Source: Rhodopseudomonas palustris (GTDB lineage: Bacteria > Pseudomonadota > Alphaproteobacteria > Rhizobiales > Xanthobacteraceae). From it: a stretch of DNA of 64,000 nt. Below the pieces are notes generated by a model. It was not told the origin of the DNA. It worked only from the letters and a program-made list of their open reading frames with translations, and did no database searches. The DNA is taken from contig NZ_QYYD01000003.1 in assembly GCF_003591005.1 (NCBI RefSeq), positions 186,001-250,000 of the forward strand, written 5' to 3'. Below, in pieces: positions 54,870 to 63,888 of this stretch (position 1 is the first letter of the stretch; each line of letters starts with the position of its first letter). The position numbers and the translations under genes are program-made.

Positions 54870-55501
54870 GCGCGCGTATCATCGTTACCGGCACCGACAC
54901 CGGCGTCGGCAAGACCGTATTCGCCGCCGCGCTCACCGGTGCGCTCGATGCCGACTATTGGAAGCCGGTGCAGGCCGGGCTTGATGAAGGCACTGACAGG
55001 CAGACGGTGCTGCAACTGTCGGGCCTGCCGGAAGCGCGGCTGCTCCCGGAAGCGTATCGGCTGGCCACGCCGGCCTCGCCGCATCTCGCCGCCGAAATCG
55101 ACGGCGTCACCATCGATCCGGACAAACTCGCGCTGCCGCAGACGCAGCGGCCGCTGGTGATCGAAGGCGCCGGCGGGCTGTTGGTGCCGCTGACCCGGAC
55201 GCTGCTGACCATCGATGTGTTCGCGCGCTGGCAGGCGCCGGTGGTGCTGTGCGCCCGCACCACGCTCGGCACCATCAACCACACGCTGCTGTCGGTCGAA
55301 GCGCTGCGGGCGCGCGGCATTCCGCTGCTCGGCATCGCCTTCATCGGTGACGAGAATGCGGAGTCCGAACGCGTCATCGTCGATTTCAGCGGCGCGCGGC
55401 GGCTCGGCCGGCTGCCGCATCTGCCGACGCTGAATGCTGCGGCGCTGCGCGCGGCGTTCGCCGCGAACTTCAACGCCGATGATTTTCTGAAGGCTGTTTG
55501 A
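54866..55501 (+). CDS. bioD: Dethiobiotin synthetase
   Basis: A 211-residue ATP-dependent enzyme that closes the ureido ring with CO2. The N-terminal P-loop-like motif is [19 protein letters not shown] near residues 4-22, then YWKPVQAGL, and [22 protein letters not shown]. It starts inside the last codons of bioF and its stop overlaps the bioA start (TGATG), so the three genes are translated as one coupled unit. Confidence 0.95.
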   Translation: MSARIIVTGTDTGVGKTVFAAALTGALDADYWKPVQAGLDEGTDRQTVLQLSGLPEARLLPEAYRLATPASPHLAAEIDGVTIDPDKLALPQTQRPLVIEGAGGLLVPLTRTLLTIDVFARWQAPVVLCARTTLGTINHTLLSVEALRARGIPLLGIAFIGDENAESERVIVDFSGARRLGRLPHLPTLNAAALRAAFAANFNADDFLKAV

Positions 55502-56754
55502 TGACCTCCAAATCTCCCGTCTGGCATCCGTTCACCCAGCACGCGGTGCAGCCCGACGCGATCCCGATCGCGCGCGGCGAGGGCGCGTGGCTCGAGACGC
55601 CGGACGGCCGCCGCATCTATGACGCGATCTCGTCGTGGTGGGTGATCACCCACGGTCATCGCCATCCCCACATCGTGCAGGCCATCAAGGCGCAGGCCGA
55701 CAAGCTCGACCAGGTGATCTTCGCCGGCTTCACGCATGAGCCCGCCGAGAGGCTGGCGCGGCGGCTGGTGGAGATTACGCCGCCGCAGCTGGAATACGTG
55801 TTCTTCTCCGACAGCGGCTCGACCTCGGTCGAGGTCGCGCTGAAGATGGCGCTCGGCTTCTGGCGGCATCGCGGCGAGAACCGAACGCGTATCCTGGCGC
55901 TGCAGGGCGCGTATCACGGCGACACCATCGGCGGCATGTCGGTCGGCGAGCGCGGCGTGTTCAACGCGCCGTATGATCCGCTGCTGTTCGCAGTCGACCG
56001 CATTCCGTATCCGGAGCCGGGCAGTGAGCAGGAAACGCTGGATGCGCTGGACGCGGCGTGCGCGGCCGGCGGCGTTGCGGCGCTGATCGTCGAGCCGCTC
56101 ATCCTCGGCGCCGGCGGCATGCTGATCTATCCGCCTGCGGTGCTGGCCGAGATGAAGCGGGTGTGCGAGCGCCACGATGTGCTGTTCATCGCCGACGAGG
56201 TGATGACCGGCTGGGGCCGTACCGGCACGCGCTTCGCCTGCGAGCAGGCCGGCATCGCGCCGGACATCGCCTGCTACTCCAAGGGCCTCACCGGCGGTTC
56301 GCTGCCGCTGGCGGTGACGCTGTGCCGCGCCGACATCTTCGACGCGCACTACTCGCCCGACCGCACCCGCACCTTCTTCCACTCCAGCTCCTACACCGCC
56401 AACCCGATCGCCTGCGCGGCGGCATTGGCGAATCTGGAGGTGTGGGACACCGAACCGGTGATGCAGCGCATCGAAACGCTGGCTGCGCTGCAGACGCGCA
56501 AACTGGATCGCTTCCGCGCGGATGCCCGCTTCACTAATCTCCGCCAGCTCGGCACCATCGCGGCGCTCGACGTCGTCGCCGGCGATGCCGGCTACATGGC
56601 GAATATCGGCCCGTCGCTGTACGAAAGTTTCCGCGCCCGCAACCTGCTGGTCCGCCCGCTCGGCAATACGATCTATCTGATGCCGCCTTATTGCAGCACG
56701 GAGGCGGATCTCGATCTGGTCTACGACGCGATCGACGAGATTGTGCCGCGCTGA
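55501..56754 (+). CDS. bioA: Adenosylmethionine--8-amino-7-oxononanoate aminotransferase
   Basis: A 417-residue class III PLP aminotransferase of biotin synthesis. Marks include VWHPFTQHAVQPDAIPIARGEGAW, SSWWVITHGHRHPHIVQAI, FFSDSGSTSVEVALKMA, FIADEVMTGWGRTGTRFACEQAGIAPDIACYSKGLTGG with the PLP Lys, and HSSSYTANPIACAAA. The WHPFTQ and SSWWV signatures point to BioA rather than other aminotransferases. The order bioF-bioD-bioA is complete except for bioB, which is not in the window. Confidence 0.95.
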   Translation: MTSKSPVWHPFTQHAVQPDAIPIARGEGAWLETPDGRRIYDAISSWWVITHGHRHPHIVQAIKAQADKLDQVIFAGFTHEPAERLARRLVEITPPQLEYVFFSDSGSTSVEVALKMALGFWRHRGENRTRILALQGAYHGDTIGGMSVGERGVFNAPYDPLLFAVDRIPYPEPGSEQETLDALDAACAAGGVAALIVEPLILGAGGMLIYPPAVLAEMKRVCERHDVLFIADEVMTGWGRTGTRFACEQAGIAPDIACYSKGLTGGSLPLAVTLCRADIFDAHYSPDRTRTFFHSSSYTANPIACAAALANLEVWDTEPVMQRIETLAALQTRKLDRFRADARFTNLRQLGTIAALDVVAGDAGYMANIGPSLYESFRARNLLVRPLGNTIYLMPPYCSTEADLDLVYDAIDEIVPR

Positions 56755-56898
56755 CATCATGGAGGCGGAGCGTCGTTGCGGCTTGCGTGGCTCAATCGTT
56801 CGCTCTAACCCGACTCGCAGACGGCTGCCGCCTATGGCGCCCTCACGCTCCGCCCATCGCATCGGAGCGCCGCCCGCTCTTGCGCGAAAGGAACTTCG

Positions 56899-57864
56899 AT
56901 GTCTGTCGATCGCCGTACGCTTTTGAAAATGTCGCTCGCCGGCGGTGTCGCCGGTGCGCTGGGCTTGAAGAGCGGCGTTGCAGCGGCGCAGCAAACAGGC
57001 AGCGACGGCGTCAAGTGGATCTGCCTCGGCACCAAGGGTGGACCGCGGGTCGGCACCGGCCGCTCCAATCCCGCCAATGTGTTGCTGGTCGACGGCGTGC
57101 CCTATGTGGTCGACTGCGGCCCTGGCGTGTCGAAGCGGCTGGTCGAGGCCAAGGTCGCGTTGCCGAGCCTGCGCTACGTATTCATCACCCATCTGCATTC
57201 CGACCACGTGCTGGAATTCGGCAACATGGTGTATGGCGGCTGGTCGGCGGGACTCAATCACGATGTCGAGGCGTTCGGCCCTGTCGGCCTCGACGCGCTC
57301 GCCAGGAACTATTGGGAATCGATCAGGGACGACGTCGAGACCCGCATTCCGGACGAAGGCAAGCCGGATCCGCGCAAGCTGCTCAAGGTGAAGGAGATCA
57401 CCGAACCGGGCCCGGTGCTCACGACCGACAAGGTCAAGGTCACCGCGTTCCGCACGCCGCATCCGCCGATTCTGGAGAAGAACTACGCCTATCGGTTCGA
57501 AACCCCGAGGGGCGTGATCGTCTACGTGTCGGACAGCGCCTACAACCCGGAACTGGCGACGTTCGCCGAGGGCGCCGACCTGCTGATCCACGAGACGCTG
57601 TATGTGCCGGGCGTCGACGCGATGGTGAAGCGGGTGAAGAACGCCGCGTCGCTCAAGGAACATCTGATCGCCTCACACACCACCACCGAGGACCTCGGCA
57701 GGCTCGCCGCTGCCGCCAAGGTGAAGAAGCTGGTGATGACGCATCTGGTGCCGGGCGACGATCCCTCGATCACCGACGAGATGTGGATGCAGGACGCCAG
57801 CAAACACTACAGCGGCCCGATCGTGGTCGCCCGGGATTTGATGGAGATTGCGCTGGAGGGGTGA
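56899..57864 (+). CDS. MBL-fold metallo-hydrolase with a Tat signal
   Basis: A 321-residue exported protein. The N terminus SVDRRTLLKMSLAGGVAGALG is a twin-arginine signal, so it is folded before export. The catalytic motif is FITHLHSDHVLEFG near 96-110, and further metal ligands are likely in VSDSAYN, the HTTTEDLG loop and MTHLVPGDDP. The overall layout resembles ribonuclease Z-like or arylsulfatase-type members of the family; substrate unknown. It lies 144 bp behind bioA. Confidence 0.9.
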   Translation: MSVDRRTLLKMSLAGGVAGALGLKSGVAAAQQTGSDGVKWICLGTKGGPRVGTGRSNPANVLLVDGVPYVVDCGPGVSKRLVEAKVALPSLRYVFITHLHSDHVLEFGNMVYGGWSAGLNHDVEAFGPVGLDALARNYWESIRDDVETRIPDEGKPDPRKLLKVKEITEPGPVLTTDKVKVTAFRTPHPPILEKNYAYRFETPRGVIVYVSDSAYNPELATFAEGADLLIHETLYVPGVDAMVKRVKNAASLKEHLIASHTTTEDLGRLAAAAKVKKLVMTHLVPGDDPSITDEMWMQDASKHYSGPIVVARDLMEIALEG

Positions 57865-57898
57865 CATCCCTCGCGGTTGCGAAGTGGTAGCTATGATT

Positions 57899-57990
57899 CG
57901 TCATGGCCGGGCTTGTCCCGGCCATCCACGCCTTGACTCGGGGGGAGGCCTGAAGGCGTGGATGCCCGGGACAAGCCCGGGCATGACGGT
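57899..57990. repeat. Palindromic intergenic repeat, family A (copy 6)
   Basis: CGTCATGGCCGGGCTTGTCC left arm and GGACAAGCCCGGGCATGACG right arm, a near-perfect inverse, with inner ATCCACGCC and GGCGTGGAT arms. It separates the convergent hydrolase and TetR genes. Confidence 0.85.
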
Positions 57991-58032
57991 GGAAAGGCTA
58001 ATGCACGAACTAACTCATTGAATGCTGGCGTC

Positions 58033-58701
58033 TCACGGCTTCTCCAGATACGCCGCCAGCATTTTTCGCGCGTCGGCGCGGCGGGCGGCGCGCCAGTCGG
58101 CGGCGCTGAGGTCGGTGTCGAATTCGGCCGATAGCGTCGGGGTGTTGGCGAGGTGGAACTGGCTGAGGGCGGCGATCAGCACGTAGAGCCGTAGCGGATC
58201 GAGATCGGCGGCGAGCCGGCCTTCGGCGACGCCGCGCGCGAGCAGCCGCTTGGTCATCGTCAACACCGGCGACGACATCTCGCGGATCCGTGCGGATTTG
58301 CGGATATGCCGCGCCTTCAGCATGTTCTCGCTGCGCAGCAGGCTGACCAGATGGCCGTTGCGCTCGAAATGGCCGTTCATGAAGTCGAACAGCTTGAGCA
58401 GCCCCTCGAGCGGATCGAGATGCATTACTTCGAGCGTTAGCTCCTCGGTGCGCAGCGCGCCGAGTGCGCTTTCCAGGGTCGCGACGTACAGCGCCGATTT
58501 GCTGCCGAACTGCTCGTAGATCATCCGCGGATTGGAGCCGGCCTTCTTGACGATGCGGTCGATGCGCGCGCCGGCGTAGCCGTGGGTGGCGAACTCGGCG
58601 GTGGCGGCCTTGAGGATCTCGGCGCGGTTCTGCTCGGCGGAGCGGCGCGCCCGCCGGCGCGGCTTGGGGACGGCGTCGAGATCAGTCATCGAATTCGTCA
58701 T
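58033..58701 (-). CDS. TetR family transcriptional regulator
   Basis: A 222-residue repressor. After a basic N terminus (KPRRRARRSAEQNR) comes the helix-turn-helix EILKAATAEFATHGYAGARIDRIVKKAGSNPRMIYEQFGSKSALYV. The C-terminal domain is all helical. Its ATG 58701 overlaps the amidase stop (ATGA), so it is co-transcribed with the amidase. It may control the amidase-BMP transporter locus; the ligand is unknown. Confidence 0.93.
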   Translation of the reverse strand: MTNSMTDLDAVPKPRRRARRSAEQNRAEILKAATAEFATHGYAGARIDRIVKKAGSNPRMIYEQFGSKSALYVATLESALGALRTEELTLEVMHLDPLEGLLKLFDFMNGHFERNGHLVSLLRSENMLKARHIRKSARIREMSSPVLTMTKRLLARGVAEGRLAADLDPLRLYVLIAALSQFHLANTPTLSAEFDTDLSAADWRAARRADARKMLAAYLEKP

Positions 58702-59918
58702 GCCATTGCCCGGTGAGCCAAACGTGCGATCAGCGTCCGCGCCGCATCGAGCAGTGCGCGATCCTGGCCAGCGCCCGCGACCAGCGACAGGCCGACCGGG
58801 CAGCCGTCGACAGTGGCGACCGGGAGATTGATCTGCGGCAGGCCGGCATGACCGGCGATCGAGGTCAGCGTCAGCGCGCGGCCGTAGAACGGGCCGATCT
58901 GCGCGCCGGCGCCGGGCGCATCCTTGCGCAGCGCGGTGCACGGCGCCGTCGGAATCAGCCAGGCGACGCCGCCGCCGAGCTGCGCGCGCAGCTTGGCGCG
59001 GACCGCATCGCGCAAAGGCCGCCAGCGCGCGACGTCGTCCTCGGTGATCTCGGCGGTGCCGGCGAAGCGCGGTGCGATCGCCTCGCCGAAGCGCGGCTGC
59101 GTCGCCGTGATCCATGGCCCCAGCTCGCGCCAGTTTTCGGTGCCCTGCAGGATGCGATAGGCCTCGAACCAGTCGGCCTCGGCGCCGTCGAACACGGTGA
59201 TCTCTTGCGTGACGCCGAGCCTGGCGCAGAGATCGCGCAGCGCGGCCGCGACCGGCGCATCGGCGATCGCGAAGGCGTCGCGGACGATGATCAGCGTCTC
59301 GATCGGCGCGGGCTTCGCTGGCGGCAGCAGCACGTCGCCCACTTTAGCCAGTAACTCCGCGTCACGCGCGAACCAGCCGACGGTGTCGTAGCTCGGCGCG
59401 AACGGCAGCACGCCGTCGAGGGAGATCGCATTGTGGGTCGGCCGCATCCCGTACAGGCCGCAGAAGCTCGCCGGCACGCGCACCGAACCGCCGGTGTCGG
59501 TGCCGAGCGCGAAGTCGACCAGGCCGGCCGCGACCGCCGACGCGGAGCCGGACGACGAGCCGCCTGGGATGCGATCGGGGCAGGCGGTGTTGAGCGGCGT
59601 GCCGTAATGTTCGTTGACGCCTTCGAGGCTGAAGGCGAGTTCGTCGGTGATCGTCTTGCCGAGGACGCTGGCGCCCGCCGCAAGTAATCGATCCACCACA
59701 GGCGCAGAGCGCGGCGCCGGCTCGTGCGTGCGCTGCCAGTCCGGATTGCCGCCTCCGGTGACGGTGCCGGCGACGTCGATCAGGTCCTTGACGGCGAAGC
59801 TTAGTCCGTCGAGCGGACCGGACGCCGTGGCAGCAACCTGTAGCAGGGGCCCGGGGACGAACGCACCGACATCCTGCGCGATCTTCGCGCGCTGATCGGG
59901 TGTGGCGGTGGTCATCAT
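58698..59918 (-). CDS. Amidase signature family protein
   Basis: A 406-residue amidase. The Ser-cisSer-Lys catalytic system is visible: GLSFAVKDLIDVAG with the Lys, and PGGSSSGSASAVAAGLVDFALGTDTGGSVRVPASFCG with the Ser-rich motif and nucleophile. Such enzymes release ammonia or amines from amides. The start MMTTATPDQ at 59918 or MTTATPDQ at 59915 both fit. It is divergent from a BMP-family ABC importer behind a sigma54-type promoter, suggesting nitrogen scavenging. Confidence 0.92.
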   Translation of the reverse strand: MMTTATPDQRAKIAQDVGAFVPGPLLQVAATASGPLDGLSFAVKDLIDVAGTVTGGGNPDWQRTHEPAPRSAPVVDRLLAAGASVLGKTITDELAFSLEGVNEHYGTPLNTACPDRIPGGSSSGSASAVAAGLVDFALGTDTGGSVRVPASFCGLYGMRPTHNAISLDGVLPFAPSYDTVGWFARDAELLAKVGDVLLPPAKPAPIETLIIVRDAFAIADAPVAAALRDLCARLGVTQEITVFDGAEADWFEAYRILQGTENWRELGPWITATQPRFGEAIAPRFAGTAEITEDDVARWRPLRDAVRAKLRAQLGGGVAWLIPTAPCTALRKDAPGAGAQIGPFYGRALTLTSIAGHAGLPQINLPVATVDGCPVGLSLVAGAGQDRALLDAARTLIARLAHRAMA

Positions 59919-60003
59919 GCTGGCATCTCCATTGCGCGCATCATCGTCGTGGGACGCGCTCTTCACTACGGGGCGACTACAAACTGTGCCGATCAACCTG
60001 TTT

Positions 60004-60030
60004 GCAAATTCGCTGCCAGCGGCGATTTGC
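60004..60030. promoter_or_regulatory. Inverted repeat between the amidase and BMP genes
   Basis: GCAAAT (60004-60009) and ATTTGC (60025-60030) lie 15 bases apart with flanking CGC/GCG, an interrupted palindrome in the 323-bp divergent space. It could bind the TetR protein of the amidase operon. It is 152 bp upstream of the sigma54-type promoter. Confidence 0.35.
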
Positions 60031-60181
60031 GAGCAGATTCAATGCCGGCGCAGCTGCCAAACGAACGCCCTGCTTGCGGATTCGACAAAAGCCTCAGGGT
60101 GCGGCTTAAAAAGTAAGCATTTGTTTGTTTCGGGCGATAGCTACGTCGGATTTTGCGAGGAAAGTCAACGTACTGGGCTGT

Positions 60182-60197
60182 TGGCATGTCACTTGCT
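60182..60197 (+). promoter_or_regulatory. Sigma54 (RpoN)-type promoter of the BMP importer
   Basis: TGGCATGTCACTTGCT has the invariant GG and GC separated by exactly ten bases and matches TGGCAC-N5-TTGC at all but one of the strongly conserved positions. The predicted start of RNA is about 60208, 34 bases before the ATG of the substrate-binding protein, whose AGAGG ribosome site follows. An NtrC or other bacterial enhancer-binding protein would be needed; no clear enhancer site was found. Confidence 0.75.
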
Positions 60198-60241
60198 GCA
60201 GGGGAGTGGCCGAAACAAACCAGCTTCCAAAGAGGGCTCCT

Positions 60242-61210
60242 ATGAGGTCACGCCGTTCCGTCCTGAAAGCCGCGCTGCTCGCCGGCGCGCTGACGTTGTC
60301 TGCCACGCTTGCGTACGCCGAGCCGCTCAAGGTCGGCATCCTGATTCCGGGATCGAGGTCCGACAAAGGCTGGATGGAGTCGTCCTATGACGGCCTCAAG
60401 GCTGCCGAGAAGAAGTATGGCGACAAGATCAAGGTGCAGATGATCGAGAACATCAACTACGCCGATATGGATCAGGCGCTGACCAACCTCGCCAGTAAGA
60501 ACACGCTGGTGATCGGCGTCGGCGGCCAGACCCAGGCGTCGGTGTACAAGATCGCCAAGCGCTTCCCGAAAGTGCATTTCTCGATCGTCGGCGGCAATGA
60601 CGGCGAGAGCGCGCCGAACGTCGCCGGCTACGACGTCAAGCAGGCCGAGATCGCCTACGTCGCCGGCGCCGCTGCGGCGATGCTGTCGAAGACCGGCGCC
60701 ATCAGCTATGTCGGCGGCCTCGAGATCCCGTCGATCGTCAATGCCGGCAAGGAGTTCGGCAACGGCGCCAAGTCGATCAACCCCAACATCAAGTACACCG
60801 AGAATTACACCGGCGATTTCGACGACGTCGCCAAGGCCAAGGAAGCGACGCTGGCGGCGATCGCGCAAGGCGCCGACATCCACTATCACATTCTCAATCT
60901 CGGCCTCCGCGGCATGGAGCAGGCCGCGAAGGAGAAGGGCACCCACATCATCGGCAGCTACACCGATCGCTGCGGTACCGATCCGTTGTATGTCGCCTAT
61001 TCGATCACCGGCACCGGCTATCAGGTGCAGTACGCCATCGACGAAGCCGTGAAGGGAAGCTGGGCGCCGGGCTACAAGGAATTCGGCCTGAAGATGGGTC
61101 CGGAAGCCTCCAACATGGTGATCTGCGGCGCGACCCCGGAGCAGAAGGCCAAGCTCGACGCCATCATGAAGGATCTGCTGGACGGCAAGATCAAGGTGCT
61201 GAAGGGCTAG
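60242..61210 (+). CDS. BMP family ABC transporter substrate-binding protein
   Basis: A 322-residue periplasmic protein. The N terminus RSRRSVLKAALLAGALTLSATLAYA is a signal peptide with an RR pair reminiscent of Tat. The mature part is a BMP (basic membrane protein/PnrA-like) fold: LKVGILIPGSRSDKGWMESSYDGLKAAE, IGVGGQTQASVYKIAKRFPKVHFSIVGG and NVAGYDVKQAEIAYVAGAAAAMLSK. This group binds nucleosides, purines or related ureides. It precedes its ATPase by 2 bp. Start 60242 has AGAGG at 60231-60235. Confidence 0.93.
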   Translation: MRSRRSVLKAALLAGALTLSATLAYAEPLKVGILIPGSRSDKGWMESSYDGLKAAEKKYGDKIKVQMIENINYADMDQALTNLASKNTLVIGVGGQTQASVYKIAKRFPKVHFSIVGGNDGESAPNVAGYDVKQAEIAYVAGAAAAMLSKTGAISYVGGLEIPSIVNAGKEFGNGAKSINPNIKYTENYTGDFDDVAKAKEATLAAIAQGADIHYHILNLGLRGMEQAAKEKGTHIIGSYTDRCGTDPLYVAYSITGTGYQVQYAIDEAVKGSWAPGYKEFGLKMGPEASNMVICGATPEQKAKLDAIMKDLLDGKIKVLKG

Positions 61211-61212
61211 TC

Positions 61213-62787
61213 ATGATCAGCACCTCGTCCGCTGTCGAGGCCTCCGCGCCGCTGCTCAGCCTGTCGCAGGTCACCAAGCGGTTCGGCAGCTTCACCGCAT
61301 TGTCGGAGGTCTCGCTCGACCTGCGGCCGGGCGAGGTGCATTGCATCCTGGGCGAGAACGGCGCCGGCAAATCGACGCTGTGCAATGTGATGTTCGGCGT
61401 GCATCGGCCGGACGGCGGCGCGATGAGCTATCGCGGCGCCGCCTATCAGCCGGCCGGCCCTGCCGATGCGCTGGCCCAGGGCATCGCCATGGTGCACCAG
61501 CATTTCAGCCTGGTCGGCGACATGAGCGTCGTCGACAACGTGCTGCTCGGCCGCGGCCGCGGCTTGCTCAATCGCAAGGAATGCGCGCGGCAACTGGCCA
61601 GGCTGGCGGATGAGTACGGCCTGCCGCTCGATCCCAGTGCCAAGATCGACGATCTCTCGGTCGGCGAACGGCAGCGGGTCGAGATCGTCAAATGCCTGAT
61701 CCGCGATCCGCAGCTGTTCGTGCTGGACGAGCCGACGGCCGTGTTGCTGCCCGACGAGATCGCCGCGCTGCTGCAGGTCTGCCGCCGCGTTGCGGCGAGC
61801 GGCCGCGCCGTGGTGCTGGTCACCCACAAGCTCGCCGAGATCAAGGAAGTCGCCGACCGCGTTACCGTGCTGCGCGGCGGCCGCACGGTTGCGACTTCGG
61901 AGGCGCCGGCGCGCGATATCGATGCTCTGGTGCGGGCGATGATCCACGGCGACGTCGCCGAACTCGACGGCGCCGTGGCCTCGACGCTCGGTCTCGGCAA
62001 GGTCGCGCATGTCGGCCATCAGCCGCCGCCGCGCAGCAAGGTCGAGGCGCTGCAGATCGACGGGCTGACGGTGAAAGATCGTCAGGGCGTCACCCGGCTC
62101 GATAACTTCACGCTGACGGTTGACCGCGGCGAGATCGTCGGCGTCGCCGGCGTCGAGGGCAACGGCCAGAGCGAGCTCGCCGCTGTGCTGGCCGGGATGA
62201 TGACGCCGACCTCCGGGCGTTATTACTTGGGCGAGGCCGATCTGACCGGGCGCTCGCCGAAGGAGATCACCGCTGCGGGCATCGGCATCGTCTCCGAAGA
62301 TCGCCATGCCGTCGGCTGCGTGCTCGGCATGAGCCTCGCCGAAAACATCTATCTCAACCGCCTCGATGAATTCACCCGCTTCGGCTTCCTCAACCGCACC
62401 GCCCTGCAGCGCGAGGCGACGACGCTGATGCAGCGCTTCGACGTCCGCGCACGCGGGCCGGGCGCTCCCTTCTCGAGCCTGTCCGGCGGCAATCAGCAGA
62501 AGGCCGTGCTGGCGCGCGAGATCACGCTGCCAAATCTCTCCTGCCTGGTCGCGTCGCAGCCGACGCGCGGCCTCGACGTCGGCGCGGTCGCGGCGGTGTA
62601 CGGCCATATCCGCGAAGCCTGCGGCCGCGGCATCGCGGTGCTGCTGGTGTCGTCCGAACTCGACGAGCTGCTCAGCGTCGCCGACCGGATCGTGGTGCTG
62701 TATCGCGGCCGGATCATGGGCGCGTGCCGGGCCGATCCGGCCCGCAAGGCGGAGATCGGCGCCATGATGGCGGGGCAGGCGCAATGA
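61213..62787 (+). CDS. BMP-type ABC transporter ATP-binding protein (double ATPase)
   Basis: A 524-residue protein with two ABC cassettes. The first has Walker A LGENGAGKSTL near 47-57, Q loop HQHFSLVGD, signature LSVGERQRVEIVK and Walker B LFVLDEPTAVL; the second, as in RbsA/YufO-type proteins, has GVEGNGQSELAAVL and SLSGGNQQKAVLAREI. It drives uptake by two permeases encoded after it. It overlaps the next gene by ATGA. Confidence 0.95.
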   Translation: MISTSSAVEASAPLLSLSQVTKRFGSFTALSEVSLDLRPGEVHCILGENGAGKSTLCNVMFGVHRPDGGAMSYRGAAYQPAGPADALAQGIAMVHQHFSLVGDMSVVDNVLLGRGRGLLNRKECARQLARLADEYGLPLDPSAKIDDLSVGERQRVEIVKCLIRDPQLFVLDEPTAVLLPDEIAALLQVCRRVAASGRAVVLVTHKLAEIKEVADRVTVLRGGRTVATSEAPARDIDALVRAMIHGDVAELDGAVASTLGLGKVAHVGHQPPPRSKVEALQIDGLTVKDRQGVTRLDNFTLTVDRGEIVGVAGVEGNGQSELAAVLAGMMTPTSGRYYLGEADLTGRSPKEITAAGIGIVSEDRHAVGCVLGMSLAENIYLNRLDEFTRFGFLNRTALQREATTLMQRFDVRARGPGAPFSSLSGGNQQKAVLAREITLPNLSCLVASQPTRGLDVGAVAAVYGHIREACGRGIAVLLVSSELDELLSVADRIVVLYRGRIMGACRADPARKAEIGAMMAGQAQ

Positions 62788-63875
62788 CGACGCTCGATCA
62801 GCAGAAATCACCTCCGCGCACGCCGCGGTTCACTCTGCGGCCGTCACTACTAGTACCAGTCGCAGCCGTGGCCTTCGCGGCGGCCGTGGGCCTCGCGCTG
62901 ATCGCCGCGATCGGCGTGTCGGTGCCGGAGGCAATTGAAGCGTTCGTCGATGGCACCATCGGCTCGCCCTATGCGCTCGCCGCCTCGCTCAACCGCGCCT
63001 GCGTGTTCGCGCTGGTCGGCTTCGGCTTCGTGCTCGCCAACCGCGCCAATCTCACCAACGTCGGCGGCGAGGGCCAGATCGCGGTCGGCGGCATCGCCGC
63101 GACCGCTGTCGCGCTGTATGGCCACGTCGCCGATCTGCCGCTCGGGCTCGCCTTCATGCTGCCAATGCTCGCGGCAGTGATCGCCGGTTCGCTGTGGGGC
63201 GCGCTCGCCGCGGTGCTCAAGGTGAAGTCCGGCACCAACGAGGTGATCTCGACGCTGCTGCTGTCGTTCATCGGCGTCTGGCTGCTGTATTGGTGCGTGC
63301 AGTCGCCGGCGCTGCTGCGCAAGCCGATGACCAGTTCGGCGACGCTGCCGGAGTCGCTTGAAATCCCCGAGGCGACGCAGCTGCCGCTGCTGACCGGCGA
63401 CTACGGCTTCCCGGTGCATATCGGGCTGCCGCTGACGTTGCTGATTGCGCTGGTGGTCGGCGTGTTGCTGGCCAAGACGATTTTTGGCGTGAGGCTGCGT
63501 GCCGTGGGTCTCAACCCAATGGCGGCGCATCGGGCCGGCATCTCGACTGCGAAGACCGTGATTATCGCGCTGGCCGGCGCTGGTGCCCTCGGTGGTCTCG
63601 CCGGCGCGCTGATGCTGCTCGGCGAGCAGCACACGCTGAAGGACGGCTTCTCGTCCGGCTACGGCTTCGATGGTCTGGTCGCGGGGTTGCTGTCGCGCGG
63701 CTCGATCCCCGGCGTGATCGCCGCGTCGCTGCTGTTCGGCTTCATGCGCTCGGGCGGCATCAACATGGAGATGGTCGCGGCGGTGCCGACCGCGCTGGTG
63801 GTGGTGATTCAGGGCCTGATCGTGATCACGCTCGCCGGCGCCGCGCTGTTCATCGAGAAATGGGAGCGGACATGA
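62784..63875 (+). CDS. ABC transporter permease, BMP-type
   Basis: A 363-residue integral membrane protein with about nine to ten helices and the conserved GGEGQIAVGGIAATAVALYGH segment of this permease class (BPD_transp_2). The start overlaps the end of the ATPase gene, and the second permease follows after 13 bp. Confidence 0.93.
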   Translation: MTTLDQQKSPPRTPRFTLRPSLLVPVAAVAFAAAVGLALIAAIGVSVPEAIEAFVDGTIGSPYALAASLNRACVFALVGFGFVLANRANLTNVGGEGQIAVGGIAATAVALYGHVADLPLGLAFMLPMLAAVIAGSLWGALAAVLKVKSGTNEVISTLLLSFIGVWLLYWCVQSPALLRKPMTSSATLPESLEIPEATQLPLLTGDYGFPVHIGLPLTLLIALVVGVLLAKTIFGVRLRAVGLNPMAAHRAGISTAKTVIIALAGAGALGGLAGALMLLGEQHTLKDGFSSGYGFDGLVAGLLSRGSIPGVIAASLLFGFMRSGGINMEMVAAVPTALVVVIQGLIVITLAGAALFIEKWERT

Positions 63876-63888
63876 GCGGGGTGCGCGA

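Noticed and set aside
58033-58701. TetR regulator considered as RutR (pyrimidine control) because of the neighbouring amidase and BMP importer
   Set aside because: The helix-turn-helix and following residues do not match what I remember of RutR closely enough, and no rut genes are present.
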